Shown here: positions 55,451-63,324 of the stretch, in pieces
Position numbering within the stretch: position 1 is the first letter of the stretch
Layout: each line of letters opens with the position of its first letter
Assembly: GCA_009926135.1 (NCBI GenBank)
Contig: RFPL01000008.1
Location: 93,997 to 157,996 of the forward strand
Reading direction: 5' to 3'
DNA length: 64,000 nt
Source of the DNA: Sphingomonadaceae bacterium
GTDB lineage: Bacteria; Pseudomonadota; Alphaproteobacteria; Sphingomonadales; Sphingomonadaceae
Program-made: the position numbers and the translations under genes
The notes under the pieces: model-generated
What the model was told of the DNA's origin: nothing
What the model saw: the letters and a program-made list of their open reading frames with translations, nothing else
The model's database searches: none

Positions 55451-55858
55451 ATGCCAGCTCAGAAAGGCAGCGCCTTCCTGCTCAAGATTTCCGACGGCGC
55501 AATCCCCCCCGTTTATCGCACCGTTGCCGGCCTCCGCACGACCCAGCTTTCGATCACTGGCGACACCGTGGTGATCACCAGCAAAGAAAGCGGCGGCTGG
55601 CGCGAATTGCTCTCTGGCGCCGGGGTTCGCTCAGTCTCGGTCAGTGCGGCCGGGATCTTCCTCGGCTCCGCTGCCGAAGCCCAGGTCCGCGCCAATGCCA
55701 TGGCCGGCACCATCGACGATTACGAGCTAAGCTTCGAAGGCGGCGAAAAGCTGCGCGGCAAGTTCCTGGTCCAGCGGCTCGACTATGCCGGCGATTTCAA
55801 TGGTGAGCGCAATTACACGCTGGCGCTCGAAAGCTCCAGCGCAGTGGTGCCGGCATGA
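55451..55858 (+). CDS. GTA major tail protein (TP901-1-like)
   Basis: A 135-residue tail-tube protein: MPAQKGSAFLLKISDGAIPP, then TQLSITGDTVVITSKESGGW and FLVQRLDYAGDFNGERNYTL match the TP901-1/GTA gp9 family. It should polymerise into the tail tube. It overlaps the next gene (ATGA). Confidence 0.92.
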   Translation: MPAQKGSAFLLKISDGAIPPVYRTVAGLRTTQLSITGDTVVITSKESGGWRELLSGAGVRSVSVSAAGIFLGSAAEAQVRANAMAGTIDDYELSFEGGEKLRGKFLVQRLDYAGDFNGERNYTLALESSSAVVPA

Positions 55859-56178
55859 GTGTGACTGCCAATTCCTGGCGCGGCGAGGCCTTGCTGGAGC
55901 TGGACGGGCAGGCCCATGTCCTGCGCCCCAGTTTCGCCGCGCTTGTTGCCGCCGAGGAAGAACTCGGCCCGCTGTTCCCGCTGGTCGAACGCGCGGCGGC
56001 GGGCGAACTGCGGCTGACTGAACTGGCTGCGCTTTACTGGCACTGCCTCACGAGCCGCGAGGGACTGGAGCGCGTCGATTTCGGCGAAGCGCTGGTCACT
56101 GCGGGACTGGCCGGTGCCACCCGTCCGTTGCGCAGCCTGCTGGCCCAGGTCCTGCAAGGCCGCGCGGACCCGGCATGA
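55855..56178 (+). CDS. GTA gp10-like tail assembly protein (GTA TAC family)
   Basis: A 107-residue protein with TANSWRGEALLELDGQAHVL, RPSFAALVAAEEELGPLFPL and LAALYWHCLTSREGLERVDF, matching the GTA gp10 (tail tube chaperone) family. It is coupled on both sides by ATGA overlaps. The companion chaperone is a separate gene, so no G/GT-style frameshift is needed. Confidence 0.85.
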   Translation: MSVTANSWRGEALLELDGQAHVLRPSFAALVAAEEELGPLFPLVERAAAGELRLTELAALYWHCLTSREGLERVDFGEALVTAGLAGATRPLRSLLAQVLQGRADPA

Positions 56179-56366
56179 CCGACACGTTCGGTCGCTCGGC
56201 CCAGCTCCTGGCCGGGCACATGGCCCGCTTGCTGGGCTGGCGGCCTGACGAGTTCTGGCGCGCCACCCCGGCTGAACTCGCCGCCGTGCTTGGCCCACCC
56301 GACCCTACTGCCCGCCCGCTCGACCGGGCCACTTTCGACCAGCTGATGGAGCGCGACAATGACTGA
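56175..56366 (+). CDS. small phage tail assembly chaperone, 63 aa
   Basis: A 63-residue protein. LLGWRPDEFWRATPAELAAV is the signature of the small GTA tail chaperone (PF09550-type) between gp10 and the tape measure gene. Start fixed by the ATGA overlap; it overlaps the tape measure gene by eight bases. Confidence 0.88.
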   Translation: MTDTFGRSAQLLAGHMARLLGWRPDEFWRATPAELAAVLGPPDPTARPLDRATFDQLMERDND

Positions 56367-56913
56367 CCCCGTTGACAGCCTGGTGGTGGATGTCCGCGCC
56401 AACACGCAGGGCTTTGCCGCCGACATGGCCGCCATGCGCGGCAGCTTCGAAGGCACCCTGCTCGATGGCTTTGGCCGGGCTGGCGACGTGCTGGAGCGCG
56501 GGCTGCTGGGCGCGATCCGCAAGGGCAGCCTGGGGTTCGAGGACCTGCGGCGCGTGGCCATGAGTGTGCTCGACCAGATTGCCGCCTCGGCAATCGACTC
56601 GCTGTTCGGCGCGTTCGGCGGGGGCGGACTGCTTAATCTTGGCGGGCTGATCGGCTCGCTGTTTGGCCTGCCCGGGCGTGCCACCGGCGGTCCGGTCAGC
56701 CCGGGGCGCGGCTATGTGGTGGGTGAGCGCGGGCCTGAACTGTTCGTGCCGACCAGTGCCGGACGCGTCGAGGCGGGCATACCCGCGCGCGGCCGCGATG
56801 TGCGCGTGGCGATCACCATTGCCGCTCCGCAAGGAACCTCTGCCCCGCAGGCGCTGCAACGCTCCAGCCGCCAGGTCGCCAGCGCCGTGCGCCGCGCGCT
56901 CAGCGAGCTTTGA
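56359..56913 (+). CDS. GTA tape measure protein, short
   Basis: A 184-residue tape measure. DPVDSLVVDVRANTQGFAAD, LLGAIRKGSLGFEDLRRVAM and GRATGGPVSPGRGYVVGERG with ELFVPTSAGR are typical of phage/GTA minor tail tape proteins. The short length predicts a short tail, consistent with GTA particles (Rhodobacter homologue about 220 residues). It starts inside the chaperone gene. Confidence 0.9.
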   Translation: MTDPVDSLVVDVRANTQGFAADMAAMRGSFEGTLLDGFGRAGDVLERGLLGAIRKGSLGFEDLRRVAMSVLDQIAASAIDSLFGAFGGGGLLNLGGLIGSLFGLPGRATGGPVSPGRGYVVGERGPELFVPTSAGRVEAGIPARGRDVRVAITIAAPQGTSAPQALQRSSRQVASAVRRALSEL

Positions 56914-56925
56914 AAGGACAAGACC

Positions 56926-59256
56926 ATGGCCTTCTGGCTCGCCAAGAAACGCGAGGGGCAGGACAGCGACTGGATCCAACGCTTCGATCCGCGCTTCTGG
57001 ACCGTCGACTTCCCGCGCCCGATGATGGCCGCGCTGACCAACCCGGCGGCCGATGCACTGCGGGTTGACTGCGCCTTCCTGACCCAGGGCGACCTTGCTG
57101 GCCTCATCTGGGAAAGCACCGACCGCTGGGACCACCCGCTGCTGAGCTATGCGACCGACCGCGACTATTCGCGCACCACGCTGTCATTCCGCTGGCGTTC
57201 CGGCGGGCTGATCGCGCTCGATGCGGTCAATGGTCCAACCCTGACAATCGAAGGCAAAGATGCCGCCGGGGCAGACGGCACCTGGTTCGTCCGGCTCTGG
57301 GCCTATGCCACTGGCACGCCACAGGATGCCCAGATCACCCTGCCCTTCTCCGCGCTCAATGCCGGGTGGGAGGGGGATGGCGATCCGGTTCATCCGGCGG
57401 CGATCGATCGCATGTTCATCTCGCTCACGCCGCCGGGCCACGTCCCGGGCAGCACCACCCCGCTCGGCGCGCCGGTCGACGGCTGGGCCGAGCTCTCGCA
57501 AATCCGCTGCGATGGCGCACGTTCGATGCTCGCGATCGGTGACGTGATCGTGCCGCCGCACGGCATTGCCATGGCAAGCGGCTATGATGATGCCTACAAT
57601 CAGGCCCCGGCGCGGCTGATCCGTACCGCGCGCCAGCTCGGCTATCGCGGCAGCCTGCTGCATTATCTCGGTATGAGCCACTTCATGCGGCTGACCATGA
57701 GCGGGGCCGAGCCGCAGGTCGTGACCAGCGGCGACCGGCTCTGCACGCCGGCCCGCGCGTGGCACACCGAATGGTTGGCGCTTGCCAAGGCGGCCGGGTT
57801 CAGCCCGATCGTGTCGTTGTCCTACGAACTGCTCGCGCAGTATTGCCCGGCCACCTGGCAGCAGCGCGCCAGCAACGGCGATCCCGCGCGGACCGGCTGG
57901 GTGCCGCCGTCAGCGCTGCTTTCCCCCGCGAGCGCGCCGGCCATGGCCTGGCTCCAAGGAGTGGGCAGCGCCTTTGCCGGAATGATGAAGGCGGCGGGCC
58001 TGCCGGTAAGGTTCCAGGTCGGCGAGCCGTGGTGGTGGGTTATGGCCGACGGTCGCCCTTGCCTCTACGACGATGCCGCCAAGACGGCTTTCGGGGGAAA
58101 CCCGGTGGTCATTGCGGACCTGCGCATGGCACTGACGGCGCCTCAGAAAGCCCTGCTCGACCAGGCTGGCGCCGTGCTCGCCAGTTCGACGCTGGCTTTG
58201 CGCAACGCGGTCCGCACCGCCGCCAGTCCGGGCAACGCCGAAGTGCTGCTGCTGCCCTTCCTGCCGACCGTGCTCGATCCCGCCATGCCCGAAGCCCGGC
58301 GCGCCAACCTGCCGCTGGGCTGGGCCAGCCCGGCCTTCGACCGGCTGCAGATCGAGGACTATGACTGGCTCACCGCCGGGGCCGATGCCGCGCGCCGCGC
58401 CGGCTATGCCCTGGCCGAGAGCCGCCTCGGCTATCCGCCAGCGCAGACCGATTACCTGGCCGGTTTCGTCCTGACCGCTGATCAGCACGAACGATGGCGG
58501 CTGATTGATGCCGGTCTTGATGAAGCCGCGACGCGCCAGGCCCACGAACGCTTTGTCTGGGCCATGCCGCAGGTCTGCCGCGATGGCTTCACCCGCCTGC
58601 CCCCTTCCAGTGACGAGGATGCCATGCTGCCCTTCGATGACATTGCCTATCCGCTCGCGCTTGGCCGCGACGCGACGGTGGTTCCCGAGTTTTCTACTAG
58701 CGTCGCGACCACGGCCTCGGGCCACGAGCGCCGCAACAGCCTGTGGAGCGACGCGCGGCTGCGCTTTGACGTCGGTCCGGGGATTCGCTCGGAAGCTGAA
58801 CTCGGCGTGCTGCTGTCCTTCTTCCGCGCCCGGCGCGGCGCGGCGCGCGGCTTTCGGCTGCGCGATCCGACCGACTTCAGCTCGAACGGAATGACCGGCG
58901 TTCCGACCAATGGGGACCAGGAGCTTGGCACCGGCGACGGGGTCCGTTCTGCCTTCCCGCTGGTTAAGCGCTATGGCAGCGGCCAGGCGCAACAGGTCCG
59001 CCGGATCACCCGGCCCGAAGCGGCCAGCGTGCTGGTCAGCATCAACGGCATGCCGGCCACCGGCTGGACCCTGGCGACCAGCGGCATGATCAACTTTACC
59101 CAGCCGCCGGCCTCTGGCGCGTTGGTGCGGGCAGGCTTCCGGTTCGACGTGCCGGTGCGGTTTGCCGAGGACCGGCTGGAAATCGCCGGGGCTGATTTCG
59201 CCGCCGGCGAAGCGCCCTCGGTGCCCATCGTCGAGCTGCGTGAGGACAGCCAGTGA
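56926..59256 (+). CDS. DUF2460 tail protein with N-terminal sheath/TIM-barrel-like extension, 776 aa
   Basis: A large gp12-position protein with three parts. Residues about 1-215 form a beta-rich domain (QRFDPRFWTVDFPRPMMAAL, TTLSFRWRSGGLIALDAVNG). About 220-560 looks like a TIM barrel of glycoside-hydrolase type (ASGYDDAYNQAPARLIRTAR, LPVRFQVGEPWWWVMADG, DRLQIEDYDWLTAGADAARR). About 570-776 is DUF2460 (YPLALGRDATVVPEFSTSVA, FFRARRGAARGFRLRDPTDF). This arrangement resembles what is called a non-contractile tail sheath-like protein in some annotations. In the Rhodobacter GTA the barrel is instead in gp15. It overlaps DUF2163 (GTGA). Confidence 0.88.
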   Translation: MAFWLAKKREGQDSDWIQRFDPRFWTVDFPRPMMAALTNPAADALRVDCAFLTQGDLAGLIWESTDRWDHPLLSYATDRDYSRTTLSFRWRSGGLIALDAVNGPTLTIEGKDAAGADGTWFVRLWAYATGTPQDAQITLPFSALNAGWEGDGDPVHPAAIDRMFISLTPPGHVPGSTTPLGAPVDGWAELSQIRCDGARSMLAIGDVIVPPHGIAMASGYDDAYNQAPARLIRTARQLGYRGSLLHYLGMSHFMRLTMSGAEPQVVTSGDRLCTPARAWHTEWLALAKAAGFSPIVSLSYELLAQYCPATWQQRASNGDPARTGWVPPSALLSPASAPAMAWLQGVGSAFAGMMKAAGLPVRFQVGEPWWWVMADGRPCLYDDAAKTAFGGNPVVIADLRMALTAPQKALLDQAGAVLASSTLALRNAVRTAASPGNAEVLLLPFLPTVLDPAMPEARRANLPLGWASPAFDRLQIEDYDWLTAGADAARRAGYALAESRLGYPPAQTDYLAGFVLTADQHERWRLIDAGLDEAATRQAHERFVWAMPQVCRDGFTRLPPSSDEDAMLPFDDIAYPLALGRDATVVPEFSTSVATTASGHERRNSLWSDARLRFDVGPGIRSEAELGVLLSFFRARRGAARGFRLRDPTDFSSNGMTGVPTNGDQELGTGDGVRSAFPLVKRYGSGQAQQVRRITRPEAASVLVSINGMPATGWTLATSGMINFTQPPASGALVRAGFRFDVPVRFAEDRLEIAGADFAAGEAPSVPIVELREDSQ

Positions 59257-60074
59257 GCCGGGTCTGGTTTGATACCCAGCTCGAAACGGTCGCACCGTTC
59301 TGGCGGATCCTGCGCCGCGACGGGGTAGCGCTGGGCTTCACCGCGCATGACCGCGACTTGTGGTTCGAGGGTGTCAGTCACCGCGCAACTCCGGGCATGG
59401 TCCCTTCCGCAATCCGCCGCAGCGCGGATCTGGAAGCCGATAGCGCCGAAGTCGAAGGCGCGCTCAGCCACGACGCGCTGAGCGCCGAAGACCTCGCGCT
59501 TGGCCGGTTCGATGGCGCGCGGGTGCTGATCGGACTGGTCGACTGGGAGACCTTCGACAACCACGTGCTCTATCGCGGCAGCATGACGAGCATCAGCGAG
59601 GAAGCGGGGCGGTTCACCGCCGTCCTGCAATCGCGCAAGGCTGAACTGCAATTCGATCCTGTGCCGCGCACCAGTCCGACTTGCCGCGCTGTGTTCTGTG
59701 GCCCGGGTTGCACCCTTTCGCCGGCGCGCTTCACTCACGCCGTAAAGGTCACCAGTCATGCCTTGGCAGCGAACGCCGTAATGCTGGATAACCCGGCGCC
59801 GCTGGCGCTGCATTCCGGTGGTTCGCTGCGCTGGCTGGATGGTCCCTATGCCGGGCAGACCATCGGGATCATCGCGCCGGGTCCGGCCGGGCTGGTGCTC
59901 GACCGCCCGCTTGACCGCGCGATCCCGTCCGGAACAGCCGCACTGGCCCGCGAGGGCTGCGACCGGACCCTGGCGACCTGTGCCAGCCGGTTCGGCAATG
60001 CCCTCAATTTCCAGGGCGAGCCCTTCCTTCCAGGGAACGACCAGCTCGCGCGCTATGCCAGTCCCGCGCAGTGA
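59253..60074 (+). CDS. DUF2163 tail hub protein
   Basis: A 273-residue gp13-position protein. LETVAPFWRILRRDGVALGF, TAHDRDLWFEGVSHRATPGM and GRFDGARVLIGLVDWETFDN match DUF2163. Five cysteines (144, 149, 153, 236, 243) cluster in TSPTCRAVFCGPGC and GCDRTLATC; an Fe-S or metal site like that proposed for lambda gpL is possible but not proven. The start is GTG overlapping the previous stop. Confidence 0.9.
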   Translation: MSRVWFDTQLETVAPFWRILRRDGVALGFTAHDRDLWFEGVSHRATPGMVPSAIRRSADLEADSAEVEGALSHDALSAEDLALGRFDGARVLIGLVDWETFDNHVLYRGSMTSISEEAGRFTAVLQSRKAELQFDPVPRTSPTCRAVFCGPGCTLSPARFTHAVKVTSHALAANAVMLDNPAPLALHSGGSLRWLDGPYAGQTIGIIAPGPAGLVLDRPLDRAIPSGTAALAREGCDRTLATCASRFGNALNFQGEPFLPGNDQLARYASPAQ

Positions 60075-60484
60075 GCGGCGCTGAACTGGCCCAGGCTGCC
60101 GCTGCCCTGACGGGCCGTCCCTGGCGGCTGCACGGGCGCGATCCGGCCACCGGGCTGGACTGCATCGGACTGCTGGGAGCCGCGCTGGCCCGGATCGGGC
60201 GACCCATCCGGCTGCCAACGGGCTATCCGCTGCGGCTCCGCCAGCTCGGTTCATGGCTGCCGGACCCCGAGGGGCTGGGCTTCTCGGCAACCAGCGCTCC
60301 GGTCGCGCCGGGCGACGTCATCCTGCTGCAACCCGGTCCCGCGCAGATCCATCTCGCGATTGCCGCGCCCGATGGGGGCTGGATTCACGCCCACGCCGGC
60401 CTGCGCCGCGTGGTCCAGCAATGTGCTCTGCCGCCCGGCCCGATGCTTGGCCAGTGGCGGCTCCACCCAGAACCAAAGGTCTGA
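60071..60484 (+). CDS. NlpC/P60 family cell-wall peptidase
   Basis: A 137-residue papain-like peptidase. Cys31 in GLDCIGLLG is the nucleophile, with His95 in PAQIHLAIA as the base and the WIHAHAGL region after it. In GTA tails this enzyme opens the peptidoglycan during DNA entry. The start is GTG, overlapping the previous stop. Confidence 0.92.
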   Translation: MSGAELAQAAAALTGRPWRLHGRDPATGLDCIGLLGAALARIGRPIRLPTGYPLRLRQLGSWLPDPEGLGFSATSAPVAPGDVILLQPGPAQIHLAIAAPDGGWIHAHAGLRRVVQQCALPPGPMLGQWRLHPEPKV

Positions 60485-60488
60485 TACG

Positions 60489-62672
60489 ATGGCAACGCTT
60501 GTCTTCAGCGCGATTGGCAGCCTGCTGGGCGGGCCGTTTGGCGGGGCGCTCGGTGCCTTCGCCGGTCGCCAGATCGACGCCCTGCTGTTTGCGCCGCCAG
60601 CGCGCGAAGGGCCGCGCCTTGCCGAACTGACGCTGTCCGCCTCAAGTTATGGCCTGGCAGTGCCGCGCCAGCACGGCCGGGTGCGGACCGGCGGGCAGGT
60701 GATCTGGGCAACCGATCTGATCGAGGCGAAGAACCGCCAAGGCAACGGCAAGGGGCGGCCTGCCACAGTCACTTACAGCTACTCCGCCTCGTTCGCCGTT
60801 GCCCTGTCGAGCCGGCCGATCGAGGGGATCGGCCGGATCTGGGCCGATGGCAAGCTGCTGCGCGGCGCAGCGGGCGACCTCAAGGTCGGGGGCACCATGC
60901 GGGTCCATGCCGGCCATTGCGACCAGCCGGCCGATCCGCTGCTGGCTGCGGCCGAGGGCGGGCAATGCCCGGCGCATCGCGGCCTCGCCTATGTCGTGTT
61001 CGAGGACCTGCAACTGGCCGAATATGGCAACCGCATTCCCGCGCTGAGCTTCGAAGTCTTCGCCGATGCCGCGCCGCTCTCGCTCCAGTCCATGCTCGAC
61101 CCCGTGATCCCGGACTGCGATGCCGAAGTGGTGCTGAATGGGCTGGACGGGCTTACCATCGAAGGCTCTGCCGCCGATCTTCTGGCCCTGCTTGATCCCC
61201 TGTTCCCGCTTGATTGCGATGCCTGCGATGCCCAGTTGACGGTCCGGCCCGAACGCAACCAGACCGCGCCGGTGCCGCTGCCGGAACCGGCAATTGCCAG
61301 CTCAAGCGATGACTTTGGCAGCAAGGCCGGGTTTGCCCGCAACCGCGCGCTGGGGAGCGAACCGCCGCTCAGCGTGCTGCGTCACTACGATCCGGACCGC
61401 GATTATCAGCCGGGTGTGCAGCGCGCGAGCGGTCCGCCCGCGCCGGGCCAGCCGCGCGTGCTGGAACTGCCGGCGACGATTGCTGCTGCCGCTGCCCGGC
61501 GGTTGGTCGACGCCGCCGCGCGGCAGCACGCCTGGGCTCGCCATACGCTGGCTTGGCGGGTGACGCAGCTTGACCCTGCCATCCGCCCGGGCACGATCGT
61601 GACCTTGCCGGATGAGGCCGGGCAGTGGCGGGTCAAGGCCTGGGAATGGCGCACTGAGGGGGTTGAATTCAAGCTCGAACGCATCGCCCCGGCTGCCCCT
61701 GATCCCTCCGGCGCGAGCGATCCCGGGCGAGTCGGCAGCGATCCGGACCTGCCGCCGGTTCCGAGCCGGCTGGTCGCCTTCGAGCTACCGTGGGACGGCA
61801 ATCCGGCCACGCCCTTGCCTCAACTCTATGCAGCAACTGCGGGCGGGCCGGGTTGGACCGGGGCAAGCCTGCTGGTCGACCAGGGCGATGGGGCCTGGCT
61901 GCCGCTGGGTACCAGCGGACGATCCGGAGCCGTGCTGGGCACCACCCTCGACGCCTTGGCCGCGGCCTCTCCCCTGCTGTTCGACCGGGCCGGCTCGGTC
62001 ACGGTAACGCTGGTCGATCCGGCTGCTACGCTGGGGAATGCAACGCTGCGGCAACTGGCCCAAGGCGCCAACAAGGCGCTGATCGGCAACGAACTTGTCC
62101 AGTTTGCCATGGCCGATCCGCTGGGGGCACAGCAGTGGCGGCTCACTGGCCTGCTGCGCGGGCGTGGCGGTACCGAGGCCGCCATTTCCGCCCACTTGGC
62201 CGGCGAGCCTTTCGTGCTGCTCGACAGTCCGCTGAGCCAGCTCGACCCGGCCGTCCTCGGACCGGCCGAGCAAGCCGTAGTCGGAGCGCTCGGGCTGGGC
62301 GATCCAGTGCCAGCGACCAGCACGTTCCGTCTTGCGGGGATCGGTTGGCGGCCGCTGAGCCCGGTTCATGGCGAAGCGGTCGCGCTGCCGGGCGGCGGAC
62401 TGGACCTGCGCTGGACCCGCCGGGCGCGGGGCGGCTGGCACTGGGAAGACGGTGTCGATCTCCAACTTAACGAACAGCGTGAGGCCTATGCGGTGGAATT
62501 CGGCATGCCCGACGGATCGCCCCTAGCCCGCTGGGATTGCAATGCCCCGCAGCTGGCCCTGACGGCCAGCGAGTGGTCCGCGCTTGCCGCCGCAGCGCCC
62601 AGCGGCGTCTTCGCAGTCCGCCAGGTTGGGGACCGCGCAGTCTCACTGCCGCTGGTTATCGCACCCGTCTGA
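60489..62672 (+). CDS. GTA tail-tip protein (gp15-like, Phage-tail_3), 727 aa
   Basis: A 727-residue protein in the gp15 position, about half the length of Rhodobacter gp15. The N-terminus has a Gly-rich hydrophobic segment (IGSLLGGPFGGALGAFAGRQ), and residues about 40-170 read LTLSASSYGLAVPRQHGRVR and VTYSYSASFAVALSSRPIEG. Residues about 200-400 carry the phage-tail_3-like region, and the C-terminal 250 residues are beta-rich (LLRGRGGTEAAISAHLAGEP). The TIM-barrel domain seen in the Rhodobacter protein is not evident. ATG 60489 was used; longer upstream frames overlap the peptidase gene. Confidence 0.88.
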   Translation: MATLVFSAIGSLLGGPFGGALGAFAGRQIDALLFAPPAREGPRLAELTLSASSYGLAVPRQHGRVRTGGQVIWATDLIEAKNRQGNGKGRPATVTYSYSASFAVALSSRPIEGIGRIWADGKLLRGAAGDLKVGGTMRVHAGHCDQPADPLLAAAEGGQCPAHRGLAYVVFEDLQLAEYGNRIPALSFEVFADAAPLSLQSMLDPVIPDCDAEVVLNGLDGLTIEGSAADLLALLDPLFPLDCDACDAQLTVRPERNQTAPVPLPEPAIASSSDDFGSKAGFARNRALGSEPPLSVLRHYDPDRDYQPGVQRASGPPAPGQPRVLELPATIAAAAARRLVDAAARQHAWARHTLAWRVTQLDPAIRPGTIVTLPDEAGQWRVKAWEWRTEGVEFKLERIAPAAPDPSGASDPGRVGSDPDLPPVPSRLVAFELPWDGNPATPLPQLYAATAGGPGWTGASLLVDQGDGAWLPLGTSGRSGAVLGTTLDALAAASPLLFDRAGSVTVTLVDPAATLGNATLRQLAQGANKALIGNELVQFAMADPLGAQQWRLTGLLRGRGGTEAAISAHLAGEPFVLLDSPLSQLDPAVLGPAEQAVVGALGLGDPVPATSTFRLAGIGWRPLSPVHGEAVALPGGGLDLRWTRRARGGWHWEDGVDLQLNEQREAYAVEFGMPDGSPLARWDCNAPQLALTASEWSALAAAAPSGVFAVRQVGDRAVSLPLVIAPV

Positions 62673-62712
62673 ACCCCTTTGCCTCGCCAGGCGCAAACCC
62701 AGGAGCAAACCG

Positions 62713-63168
62713 ATGTCCGATCCCTTGTTTGACAGCCGCACAGCACGGCTGGACCTGCCGTTGCTGTTCGCCGGACAGTCTCAGAAAGAATCGTATGTAA
62801 ATGAAAGTTTTGCGCGGATCGACGCCCTGCTCCACGCCGCGGTGGAAGCGGAACTGGCGGCACCGCCGGCAAGCCCGCAGGATGGTCAATGCTGGCTTGT
62901 CGGAGCGGCCCCCAGCGGTGCCTGGACCGGTCGATCCGGGGCGCTCGCCGCCTTCCAGCAGGGGCAGTGGCTGTTCCAGGCCCCGCGCGATGGCCTGCGG
63001 TTGCTCAACCGCGCGACGGGCCAGGAATTGCGCTATCGCGGGGTATGGCAGGCAGCTTTGCGCCCCGCCCTGCCGACGGGCGGAACCATTGTCGATACCC
63101 AGTCACGCGCGACGATCGCAGCGATCATCGATGCCCTTGCAGCAGCGGGAATAATTGCGGCGCAATAG
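62713..63168 (+). CDS. DUF2793 domain protein, last gene of the GTA cluster
   Basis: A 151-residue protein with RTARLDLPLLFAGQSQKESY and VNESFARIDALLHAAVEAEL, then GQCWLVGAAPSGAWTGRSGA, matching DUF2793, which is commonly found at the end of GTA and prophage tail clusters; it may be a tail-tip or fibre adaptor. AGGAG precedes the ATG at good spacing. The AT-richer 156 bases that follow separate it from the outer-membrane protein gene. Confidence 0.88.
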   Translation: MSDPLFDSRTARLDLPLLFAGQSQKESYVNESFARIDALLHAAVEAELAAPPASPQDGQCWLVGAAPSGAWTGRSGALAAFQQGQWLFQAPRDGLRLLNRATGQELRYRGVWQAALRPALPTGGTIVDTQSRATIAAIIDALAAAGIIAAQ

Positions 63169-63324
63169 TCCGCGCGACGAAGCGATGCTTTTTCACGAGG
63201 AGACGGCGCGGAATCGCGACATTATTGCAACAGTTGAGCGCTTTGCCCGCTTGCACAGGGCTTTCTATGTAGTTAGACACAAGCGAACTCGGTGGTTCAA
63301 TCCTGTGAAAAGGGGAAAACGATA

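Larger units (their letters stand above)
48448..63168 (+). mobile_element. gene transfer agent-type structural gene cluster
   Basis: About 18 head-to-tail genes follow the order known for the Rhodobacter GTA: terminases, portal, protease, capsid, connectors, tail tube, chaperones, tape measure, baseplate proteins, NlpC/P60, tail-tip protein and DUF2793. No integrase, replication, repressor, lysis or excision gene is seen, and codon usage looks chromosomal, which argues for a domesticated GTA rather than an active prophage. One unrelated Abi-like gene interrupts it between terminase and portal. Confidence 0.8.

Noticed and set aside
55855..56366. G/GT-type translational frameshift in tail chaperones
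   Set aside because: The two chaperones are separate ORFs, each with its own ATG, linked by an ATGA overlap.
57910..59295. 461-codon open frame on the minus strand and several others across 53-62 kb
   Set aside because: Antisense shadows of GTA genes; they lack ribosome binding sites and family motifs, while the + strand genes are coupled by stop/start overlaps.
48448..63168. Active temperate prophage
   Set aside because: No integrase, repressor, replication, lysis or att repeats; gene order and content fit a GTA better.
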